DNA of 52,482 nucleotides from an uncultured Acidobacteriia bacterium. GTDB taxonomy: Bacteria; Acidobacteriota; Terriglobia; Bryobacterales; Bryobacteraceae. The DNA is taken from the NCBI GenBank assembly GCA_903909435.1, contig CAIVVT010000247.1:1-52482 (forward strand), written 5' to 3'. How positions within the stretch are numbered: position 1 is the first letter of the stretch; each line of letters starts with the position of its first letter. Shown here piece by piece: positions 12,647 to 19,448 of the stretch. The notes under the pieces were generated by a model. That model saw only the letters and a program-made list of their open reading frames with translations, had not been told where the DNA came from and did no database searches. A program made the translations under genes and the position numbers.

Positions 12647-13860
12647 AATTCTCGCCCGACCAGCTTGACGCCCTCAAGTCGCATTTCCCGCTGTCGGTGC
12701 TGATCGGCCGCGACGTCGCCCTCAAGAAACGGGGCGCCAAGCATCTCGGGCTGTGCCCGTTCCATGCCGAACGGACCCCGTCGTTCCAGGTCGACGATAC
12801 CCGCGGCCTCTATCATTGCTTCGGCTGCGGTGCCGGCGGCGACGTCTTGAAGTACGTCGAGCAGACCAAGGGATTTAGCTTCGTCGAGGCGGTCGAATGG
12901 CTGGCCGGCCAAGCCGGCACTGATCTCGAGGACCTCGAGGCGGTGCGTGAGGCCGCCCGCAAGACGCGGCTGGCGCGCGAGCGTTTCGAGGCCGAAGAGC
13001 GGGCCCGCAAAGCCGACGATGTCGTCGCATGCGCCCGCTTGTTCCGCGACACGGTCCCGGCGGCCGGGACCGGCGCCCAGGCCTATCTGATGTACCGAGG
13101 CATTCAGATCTGCCCCGAATCGCTGCGCTTTGCGCCGTCGCTGCCCTATTACCACCAAGTTGACGGCCGCTTTAAGATTCTCGGGTGGTTTCCGGCCATG
13201 GTGGCGCCGCTGCAGCTGGCCTCGGGCGCCTTCTCCGGCGTGCACATCACCTATCTGGACACGGATTTTTCCCGGAAGGCGGAGATCTTCGATCCGAGCG
13301 GCGACAAGCTGCCGGCGAAGAAGATGCGGGGCAATGCCTGGGGCGCCGCCATCCGGCTTGGTCCGGTGAGTGGTGAGCTGGGCATCGCCGAAGGGATCGA
13401 AACCAGCCTGTCGGTGATGCAGGAATGTCCGCCGCTGGTGGTGTGGGCCGCCGGCAGCCTGTGGAACATGGCGGGCGGCTGGCTTGGCCGCGGTTTGCCC
13501 CACCCCGATCGCCCGGGCAAGTTCCTGCCCACCGAGGCCCCGGATCCGCGCCGGCCGGCCATGACATTGCCGCCGATCGTTCAGACCGTCCGCGTACTGG
13601 GGGACGCAGACGGTCGGGACCGCGCCACCGGCCAGGTGCTGTTGCGCCTGGCGGCGCGGAAATTCGCCAGCTTGCACGGCCGGGCCTTCGCGGCGCCGGC
13701 GGCGGATGGCCAAGACTACAACGACATGCTCCAGGGGGGAGATTATGGACACGACCTTCCGACTACCCGGCGGCTCGCCTGCGGAGATTTGGGCGCCGCG
13801 GCCAATGTGATCCTTCGCGCCTATGGTGAGACCGCCATCAATTACCCGGGTGACCTGTGA
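12643..13860 (+). CDS. DnaG-type primase (CHC2 zinc finger plus Toprim)
   Basis: 405 residues from the ATG at 12643. Residues about 30-65 are a CHC2 zinc finger (CPFHAERTPSF ... YHCFGCGAGGD). A linker helix rich in Arg/Glu follows. The Toprim region contains LGIAEGIETSLSV (catalytic Glu) and VRVLGDADGRD (Asp-x-Asp), then DYNDML. It makes RNA primers for phage DNA synthesis. It overlaps the helicase-like gene by GTGA. The arrangement resembles P4-like/phage primases of the Toprim-DUF7146 type. Confidence 0.9.
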   Translation: MKFSPDQLDALKSHFPLSVLIGRDVALKKRGAKHLGLCPFHAERTPSFQVDDTRGLYHCFGCGAGGDVLKYVEQTKGFSFVEAVEWLAGQAGTDLEDLEAVREAARKTRLARERFEAEERARKADDVVACARLFRDTVPAAGTGAQAYLMYRGIQICPESLRFAPSLPYYHQVDGRFKILGWFPAMVAPLQLASGAFSGVHITYLDTDFSRKAEIFDPSGDKLPAKKMRGNAWGAAIRLGPVSGELGIAEGIETSLSVMQECPPLVVWAAGSLWNMAGGWLGRGLPHPDRPGKFLPTEAPDPRRPAMTLPPIVQTVRVLGDADGRDRATGQVLLRLAARKFASLHGRAFAAPAADGQDYNDMLQGGDYGHDLPTTRRLACGDLGAAANVILRAYGETAINYPGDL

Positions 13861-15611
13861 CTGGCGGCAAATCAATCCGAGACCACGCCCTTGGCGGCGA
13901 CGAAGTGCGGCCGCCCTCGGTGCTGGGCGATCGCTGCCCGATCACGGCGCTTGGGCATGCCGATCAGACCTATTATTTCGGCGACGCCGATGGCCAGCTG
14001 ATCGCCCTGACGCCGCGATCGCTGACCTTGAACGCCGTGCTGGGGCTGTTCGCCGGTGATCAGACGTGGTTGAAGGAGAGCTATCCGTCGCCCAAGCGCG
14101 GGCGCAAGACGGACGCGCCGTTCGATTTGAACGGACTGGTGCCGGACCTGATCCGCGCCTGCCACCAAGCGGGGTTTTTCGACCCATCGATGGTGCGCGG
14201 CATCGGGCTTTGGCCGGTCGGCCGCGATCTGGAGCCCGGGGGAAGCGCCGTTCTGCACTGTGGCGATAAGCTGGGCGTCCTCACTTGGCGCAAGGACCGG
14301 ATGATGGTTGCCTGGCAACGGGCCGGCAAACGTATTGGGGATTACATCTATCCTTCGAGCCGCGCTATCCCGGTGCCCGGCGAAACGGCGCTGACCACCG
14401 AGCAGACGGCCGAGCTGCAGGCCTTCGTGGGGCGGTGGGTGTGGGCCGACAAGGTGCTGCACCCGCATCTGTTCTTGGGCTGGGTCGCGGTGGCGACACT
14501 GCTCGGCCTGGTCGACCGGCGCCCGATCGCCTGGGTATTGGGCGAGAAGGGTTGCGGCAAATCGACGCTGATGGGCTTCGCCAAGGCGTTGGTCAACGAT
14601 TGGCCATGGCGTTATGAGGACACCACGGCCGCCCATATCCGGGACAAGGCCGTGCGCACCCGGGCCTCGGTGCCGGTCATCGTCGACGAGGCCGAGCAGC
14701 GGGGCGATTCCACCAAGATCCTCAATCTGGTCGAGCTGTCGCGCTTCACCTATACGCGCGGCCAGGGGCACTACGGTCGCGGCGGCGCCGGCGGCGCCGA
14801 AGGGCATGTCGATGCCATCTTCATGTTCGGCGCGATCAACCCGCCGCCGGTATCCACCCAGGACGAGAGCCGCCACGCGCTGCTCGAGCTGCGGCCGCTG
14901 TCTCTGACCGCCGGCGAGATCAGGGTCTTTGAGGCCGATCTTGCCCGCATGTCGGCGCTCGGGCCCAACCTGGTCAAGCGGCTGCACGGGCGATGGCCCG
15001 GCTTCCGCACCAACTTATCCGCCTACCGTGACGCCCTGCACGGGATCGGGCTCGATCCGCGTGGCGTCGATACCTACGGCACCTTGTTCGCCGCCGCCGA
15101 CTTGGTGCTCTACGACGAGCCCACCACGGCCGAGGGCGCCGCCAGCTGGGCGGCACATCTCCTGCCTCGCACGGCCGAGGCGGAGGGCGGATCCACCGCC
15201 GAACGGGTGTGGGAGTGGCTGATGACCAAGCCGGTCGACGGATGGCAGGCGGGGCGGCGGCCGATCGTCGGCGAGCTGGTGGCCGAGGCTATCCACTTCG
15301 GGTCCGGCAGTGACGCTGCGGAGAGGCTCAAGGATCTCGGCCTGTCGCTGCTCGAGCATGAAAAGCAATGGTGGGTCGCCGTCGCCGGCCGCCACAACGG
15401 CTTGCGGCCGCTGTTCGCCGGCTCCGATTGGGCGGCGGGAGGCTGGGCCAAGTTGCTCCTCGGCCTGCCCGGATCGGTCCCGACGCCAAATCCGGTGCGC
15501 TTCGCCGGGGCCAGGACGCGGGGCACGCTAGTGCCGGTCGTTTACGTCCCCGAGCACGAGATAACCCAGGCGCGGGGCGGCCCACCGCCGGATAAGGCCT
15601 TGGATCAATGA
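13857..15611 (+). CDS. Replicative helicase-like ATPase
   Basis: 584 residues with a GTG start. Walker A GEKGCGKST at about residues 226-234, Walker B VPVIVDEAEQ at about 276-285, and sensor-like FGAINPPP near 326. An N-terminal region of unknown fold precedes the ATPase. The pairing with primase and the position just ahead of the GGCACA cluster make it the likely replication helicase/ATPase (superfamily 3 or AAA-like; which one I cannot decide). Confidence 0.75.
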   Translation: MTGGKSIRDHALGGDEVRPPSVLGDRCPITALGHADQTYYFGDADGQLIALTPRSLTLNAVLGLFAGDQTWLKESYPSPKRGRKTDAPFDLNGLVPDLIRACHQAGFFDPSMVRGIGLWPVGRDLEPGGSAVLHCGDKLGVLTWRKDRMMVAWQRAGKRIGDYIYPSSRAIPVPGETALTTEQTAELQAFVGRWVWADKVLHPHLFLGWVAVATLLGLVDRRPIAWVLGEKGCGKSTLMGFAKALVNDWPWRYEDTTAAHIRDKAVRTRASVPVIVDEAEQRGDSTKILNLVELSRFTYTRGQGHYGRGGAGGAEGHVDAIFMFGAINPPPVSTQDESRHALLELRPLSLTAGEIRVFEADLARMSALGPNLVKRLHGRWPGFRTNLSAYRDALHGIGLDPRGVDTYGTLFAAADLVLYDEPTTAEGAASWAAHLLPRTAEAEGGSTAERVWEWLMTKPVDGWQAGRRPIVGELVAEAIHFGSGSDAAERLKDLGLSLLEHEKQWWVAVAGRHNGLRPLFAGSDWAAGGWAKLLLGLPGSVPTPNPVRFAGARTRGTLVPVVYVPEHEITQARGGPPPDKALDQ

Positions 15612-15881
15612 GCCTCCCCCGCACCCCCTCGCGGCACAGTTGGCACGCCCGGCATAGGCCGCTGTGCCGCCATTTTGTGCCCCTCTTATTGTGTCTTAAC
15701 AATGCGTTAGCGAGGGGTGGCACAGATGGCACAGCCTTTTCGGCATGCCCCCTTGTGTAGCTGCACGCGGGACACACGAGGGCTACGGGAAAACCGTGTG
15801 CCATCTGTGCCGAGGTTCATGTCGTTCTCTATCTTATCTATCTAACTGACTGAAAAATAAGGAAAGGAAAGGGGGCTTAGA
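15612..15881. other. Iteron-like GGCACA cluster, candidate replication origin
   Basis: No gene in 270 bp. GGCACA occurs at 15633, 15719 and 15728, continuing into the next gene at 15894, 15906, 15917 and 15925. Its complement TGTGCC occurs at 15663, 15676, 15797 and 15806. Pairs lie 9 bp apart in inverted arrangement (15719/15728 and 15797/15806). An AT-rich tract (about 15816-15870) could melt. Downstream of primase and helicase, this is a plausible origin or a multi-site operator. Confidence 0.6.
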
Positions 15882-16442
15882 ATGGAAAGCAGCGGCACAA
15901 AGGGTGGCACAAAGGCGGCACAGTGGCACAAACGCGTTCTGGCGGCCGCCATTGAGGCCAATGAATTCGGTGCGGATCGCCGCGCCATCCCTCGGCTTCC
16001 CTCCGATCCGCGGCCTCCCTCACTCCCCTCGTCAACGGCCGAGGCATTGCGGATGGTCGAAGACTGCGTCCGCGAAGCCCTACGCATTCTCGCCTGTCTT
16101 CCGGGCGACGATGCCTTGGCCAGCCTGCGCGGCGGCAGGTCTGGCCTAGCCTCGATGATCGTGTGCGAGCCGGGCGAGGATGACCGGCCGATGATCGTGA
16201 GGACCGCTGCCGACATCGATTGGGCGCAGGGTGTGGTCGACGCTCTCCTTGGGTTGAAGTCGGTCGAGCCTTTCGCCATCAAGATCGTCGTCTATCGGGC
16301 GCTGCCCAGGCGGAAGAAATGGGAGGATATCGCTTACGCTGACCCGAAGCGCCGATGCCGTCGACAGCTCAACAACCTTCGCGACGAAGCGTTGGCATCC
16401 CTGTGGTTTGTGCTGAAAGCATCGCCGCGAAAAAGGACGTGA
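15882..16442 (+). CDS. DUF6362-like protein, possible late regulator
   Basis: 186 residues. The C-terminal half (DWAQGVVDALLGL, FAIKIVVYRALPRRKKWEDIAYAD, then a helix RRQLNNLRDEAL) resembles the HTH of DUF6362-type proteins that precede terminase genes in alphaproteobacterial phages. The first codons are made of the GGCACA repeats. SD GGGGG upstream. Its position just before a terminator and the late operon is that of a Q- or RinA-like regulator; this role is inferred. Confidence 0.6.
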   Translation: MESSGTKGGTKAAQWHKRVLAAAIEANEFGADRRAIPRLPSDPRPPSLPSSTAEALRMVEDCVREALRILACLPGDDALASLRGGRSGLASMIVCEPGEDDRPMIVRTAADIDWAQGVVDALLGLKSVEPFAIKIVVYRALPRRKKWEDIAYADPKRRCRRQLNNLRDEALASLWFVLKASPRKRT

Positions 16443-16490
16443 CAACTGCACATTTTTGGGGCATCTTATAGCTAGGTTTGGATGTTTCCG

Positions 16491-16520
16491 CCCACGATCC
16501 CACAAGATCGTGGGTTTTTT
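16491..16520 (+). terminator. Strong intrinsic terminator ahead of late genes
   Basis: Perfect 9-bp stem CCCACGATC/GATCGTGGG (16491-16499, 16506-16514), 6-nt loop, then TTTTTT. It lies in the 95-bp gap before the first late gene, like tR' in lambda. Confidence 0.9.
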
Positions 16521-16537
16521 GTTGCCCGAGGCCTTGC

Positions 16538-17194
16538 ATGATCAAGATCGATGTGCGGGCCGACCTGAAGAAGCTGCAGCGCTCGCTGAACGATCTGGCG
16601 AACAAGCAGATACCCTACGCATCGGCTCTGGCGCTGACGGAAACCGCCAAGAAGGTGCAGGCCGAAGAAACCCGGGCGATTGCCGGGCTGTTCGACAATC
16701 CGACGCCCTTCACCCTGCGGTCGATCGGCGTGGTGCCGGCGACCAAGGGGCGGATGCAGGCGGTGGTGTTCATGCGGGACATCGCTGCGAGCTATCTGGC
16801 GCCTTACGAATTCGGCGGCGCTCACGCCTTGGGCGCTAAGAAGGGATTGCTGGTACCGAAGGACGTCCCGGTCAACCAGTACGGAAATCTGACCCGCAAC
16901 AAGCTCAAGCAGCTGAAGGCACGCGCCGATGTGTTCATTGGCGCCGTCACGCTGAAGAACGGGCAGACCATCAACGGTGTGTGGCAGCGCCCATCTGTCG
17001 GCAAGCGCCGCGACGGAACGAAGGGCAGCAAGGGCAACACGCACACAGGCCTGAAGCTGCTGATCCGGTTCGAGGATCCGCTGCCGGTCAAGCAGCGCCT
17101 CGGCTACCACGACCGGGCACGGCAAGTGGTGAGCCGCTCGTTGACGGTCGAGTTCGGGAAGGCCTTCGCCAAAGCAATGGCCACCGCCCGGTAG
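16538..17194 (+). CDS. Phage tail-completion/minor structural protein (Z-like)
   Basis: 218 residues. The N-terminal pattern (DLKKLQRSLNDLANKQIPYASALALTETAKKVQ, then FTLRSIGVVPAT and FMRDIAASYLAPYEFGG) resembles lambda gpZ-like tail completion or minor structural proteins, whose N-terminus enters with ARALT...A. It is unusual that it precedes terminase rather than lying with the neck genes. Confidence 0.55.
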   Translation: MIKIDVRADLKKLQRSLNDLANKQIPYASALALTETAKKVQAEETRAIAGLFDNPTPFTLRSIGVVPATKGRMQAVVFMRDIAASYLAPYEFGGAHALGAKKGLLVPKDVPVNQYGNLTRNKLKQLKARADVFIGAVTLKNGQTINGVWQRPSVGKRRDGTKGSKGNTHTGLKLLIRFEDPLPVKQRLGYHDRARQVVSRSLTVEFGKAFAKAMATAR

Positions 17195-17339
17195 GGTGAG
17201 GTGGCAACAAGTTCATGGGTCCCTCCTGGGCCTCGGGGGCCCACGGGTATTGCGCGCTGCGATCTATCGGCAGTTTTCCAGGGTTTCCAGTAAGTTGTCG
17301 CGTTTGCCGGGGTTGCCGGTTCATGTTGTCGGGGTTGCC
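17195..17339. other. 145-bp gap before terminase small subunit
   Basis: No clear gene. Holds short direct repeats (TTTCCAG twice; GGGGTTGCC at about 17309 and 17330) and a GC inverted stretch near 17232. Being next to the terminase small subunit, it is a candidate packaging (cos or pac) site, but nothing decisive is visible. Confidence 0.3.
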
Positions 17340-17921
17340 ATGATGGGTGCCACGCCGGAGACGATGGGGCCGCGCGACTTCTCGCGGTTGCTCGCCGACC
17401 GCTTCAAGGTGCGGATGAGCCACCAGGCCGTGTCGAAGGCCGGCTACCTGCCGAAGAACGCCTTCGGCAAGATCGTGGTGCAAGACGCCCTGGTGACCCT
17501 GGCCGATCGCGGCCGAATCAGCCTGGACCTCGAGGCGACGTTGCCGCTCGATGGGCCGGCCCAGTCTGAGGAAGAGGCGCCGCTGGCCGGGCGCCCGCGC
17601 GCCAAGGGCAACGGCTATTACGACGAGATGACGCTGACCGAGCGGGTCCGGCGTCGCAAGCTCGAGATCGAGCTCGCCGAAAAGGAGGGCAAGCTTCTCC
17701 GGGTCGAGGACGTTACCGAAGCCATGGTGGCGGGGGCCCGGCGGATCGGGGAACGGCTCGAGCGTCTCAGCGCGCTGGCCGACGAGCTGACTGCGGCGGC
17801 CCGCAGCCAGGGCGCCCCGGCGGTGCGGGACATCCTGCGCCGTGAGGTCCGGATGATGCGCGAGCAGCTGGCCGAGGCGCTGACGCTGGCCGCCGCCGAA
17901 GACGGCGACGAGGAGAATTGA
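17340..17921 (+). CDS. Terminase small subunit-like protein
   Basis: 193 residues from the ATG at 17340. An N-terminal HTH-like part (RDFSRLLADRFKVRMSHQAVSKAGYL) precedes a long charged coiled-coil region (ERVRRRKLEIELAEKEGKLLRVEDV, then RRIGERLERLSALADEL), as in Nu1-type small subunits. It should recognise the packaging site and recruit the GpA-like large subunit at 19449. The separation from the large subunit by three small elements is unusual. Confidence 0.7.
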   Translation: MMGATPETMGPRDFSRLLADRFKVRMSHQAVSKAGYLPKNAFGKIVVQDALVTLADRGRISLDLEATLPLDGPAQSEEEAPLAGRPRAKGNGYYDEMTLTERVRRRKLEIELAEKEGKLLRVEDVTEAMVAGARRIGERLERLSALADELTAAARSQGAPAVRDILRREVRMMREQLAEALTLAAAEDGDEEN

Positions 17922-18121
17922 TGTTGACCGTCGCGGGACAGAGGGGCATCGTGGTGGGTGGAGGCGTAAGAACCTCCGAGAACACCGAAAGCGGAAGCCG
18001 CCCCGACAGTCTCGCGGCTATTTTTACGCCCGCATTATGGCGGGAGGGCGACGGATACAATACCCGCAAGGGGAAGAAGTCCGCCCGTCTCCTGACTTTC
18101 GGCAGGTTCTCGGGTTCTTAA
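17921..18121 (+). CDS. Possible leader ORF over the inverted-repeat element
   Basis: 66 residues from an ATG overlapping the terminase stop (TGATG). The sequence VGGGVRTSENTESGSRPDSL and the alternative frame's QYPQGEE remind me of Ash-type leader reading frames of enterobacterial prophages, from memory only. It may be untranslated; the DNA is better explained as a structured element. Confidence 0.3.
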   Translation: MLTVAGQRGIVVGGGVRTSENTESGSRPDSLAAIFTPALWREGDGYNTRKGKKSARLLTFGRFSGS

Positions 18122-18131
18122 CCTCCCGCCA
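17954..18131 (+). other. Long inverted-repeat, RNA-like element
   Basis: The left arm (about 17954-17991, GGAGGCGTAAGAACC ... CGAGAACA.CCGAAAG) and right arm (about 18094-18131) are near-complementary over about 35 bp with small bulges. They enclose about 100 bp, which includes a CCCGC/GCGGG hairpin (18029-18044). It lies upstream of the 18194 gene and may act as a regulatory RNA or leader. Confidence 0.55.
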
Positions 18132-18193
18132 CCAGCGCGGTCGTAAGAAGCCCTTCTGGTGGCGCGTTCAACGCCAACCGAAAGGGCGCCGCA

Positions 18194-18415
18194 ATGATCG
18201 CGCAAGCAAGCGTCACAAGCACCGTTGTTCCATTCCCTGGCCGCCGGAAGACCCATCCGGCGCTGGCCCATGCCATTGCCATCCGCGAGGCACTACTCCC
18301 GTTGCGGGCGATCCTGGCTCGGGAGCCGGACCGCCTGCAATTCTATGGCCGTTGGCTGCTGGCCGGCCTCGATATGCTGATCGAGACCCTGGTCGCGGAC
18401 TCAGCCGTAAAGTGA
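18194..18415 (+). CDS. Small hypothetical protein
   Basis: 73 residues (MIAQASVTSTVVPFPGRRK, then helices AHAIAIREALLPLRAIL and QFYGRWLLAGLDMLIETL). AAAGGG lies 7 nt before the ATG. It follows the inverted-repeat element, which may control it. Family not recognised. Confidence 0.55.
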   Translation: MIAQASVTSTVVPFPGRRKTHPALAHAIAIREALLPLRAILAREPDRLQFYGRWLLAGLDMLIETLVADSAVK

Positions 18416-18459
18416 AGAAGAATTCGGTTGACTATGGAAAACCTCGCAGAGCGCTAGTG

Positions 18460-18483
18460 CAACGGGAACATTTGTTCCCGTTG
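18460..18483. promoter_or_regulatory. Perfect 24-bp palindrome before the antirepressor gene
   Basis: CAACGGGAACA, TT, TGTTCCCGTTG. The core GAAC-N4-GTTC has the form of a LexA box of the Gram-positive type. There is no T-run, so not a terminator. A possible -35 (TTGACT, 18428) lies upstream. Likely an operator. Confidence 0.7.
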
Positions 18484-18545
18484 TGCGAGGTATTCAGCCG
18501 GTCCTAGCATTGTCGCTCGGTAACGAAGCGACGAGGGTGTTCGAG

Positions 18546-19433
18546 ATGAGCAAGATCATTCCATTTGATTTCGAAGGTCAGGAAGTTCGTGTTGTGTGGG
18601 TCGGTGACGAGCCATGGTTTGTCGCCGTTGATGTGTGTCGCGTCCTTGATCACACGAACAGCAGGGTCGCGTTGGAGCGTCTCGACGAGGATGAAAAGGG
18701 TGTAAGTACTGTTTACACCCCTGGCGGCCCGCAGCAGATGGCGATCATTAACGAGTCGGGAGTCTACAGCCTGATCCTCACCAGCCGTAAGCCGGCGGCG
18801 AAGCGGTTCAAGAAATGGATCACCTCCGAGGTGCTGCCGTCGATCCGGCGAAGTGGTACCTACGCCATGCCGCATTTGGAGGCGACACAACCGATCGATT
18901 TCGAAGAGGGCGCGAAGGGCGACGTCGACGATCCGTCGAACGAGCGGCTGTGGCTCAACAAGATCGGCCTCGCTTCCAAGCTGTACGGCCGCCAGGCCGC
19001 TCGCTGGATGTGGCAGCAGTCGCCGTTCCCGGTGCCGCCGGGCAAAGAGGTTGCCGGCGGACAGTCGGCGGACGGCGCTCTGGCGGAATGTCTCGACATC
19101 CTGCGGGCCTGGGAGCCGCCAGGCCAGGATGAGGCGTTGTCGGTGCTGGCCGAACTGCCGGTGGAGACCAATGGGGTCAACGATGTATTGGCGCGCGTGG
19201 GAATCAAGATCGATCCGGCCGGGTGGAACGGATTTATCGCCCTTGCGATCGGATCGCCTGCCGTCGCCCAATTATTCAGGAGCACGCCTTGGGCGCACAA
19301 CACATGGTGCCGGGCTCTCGCGGCGATCCCGGGCGTTCGGAAGTCGCCCAATGTGCTCCGCTTCGGCGGTGCCTTCCGCGCCCGTGCGCTGCTGTTGCCG
19401 CGGCATCTGATGGAAAGCGGTTTGTCGAAATAA
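18546..19433 (+). CDS. Bro-N family antirepressor-like protein
   Basis: 295 residues from the ATG at 18546. Residues 1-105 are a Bro-N domain: FEGQEVRVVWVGDEPWFVAVDVCRVLDH, then a NESGVYSLILTSRKPAAKRF segment and WITSEVLPSIRRSGTY. This domain is found in phage antirepressors (Ant-type). The C-terminal region is not recognised. Since the CI-type repressor lacks a self-cleaving domain, an antirepressor under its own operator would be a logical route to induction. It sits unusually inside the late head operon. Confidence 0.85.
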   Translation: MSKIIPFDFEGQEVRVVWVGDEPWFVAVDVCRVLDHTNSRVALERLDEDEKGVSTVYTPGGPQQMAIINESGVYSLILTSRKPAAKRFKKWITSEVLPSIRRSGTYAMPHLEATQPIDFEEGAKGDVDDPSNERLWLNKIGLASKLYGRQAARWMWQQSPFPVPPGKEVAGGQSADGALAECLDILRAWEPPGQDEALSVLAELPVETNGVNDVLARVGIKIDPAGWNGFIALAIGSPAVAQLFRSTPWAHNTWCRALAAIPGVRKSPNVLRFGGAFRARALLLPRHLMESGLSK

Positions 19434-19448
19434 GGAGAAAGACGGCAA

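Noticed and set aside
12085..13875. 596-codon frame antisense to the primase
   Set aside because: The opposite strand has the CHC2 and Toprim motifs.
17195..17339. cos site
   Set aside because: Short repeats near the terminase gene are suggestive, but no cohesive-end or binding-site pattern could be defined.
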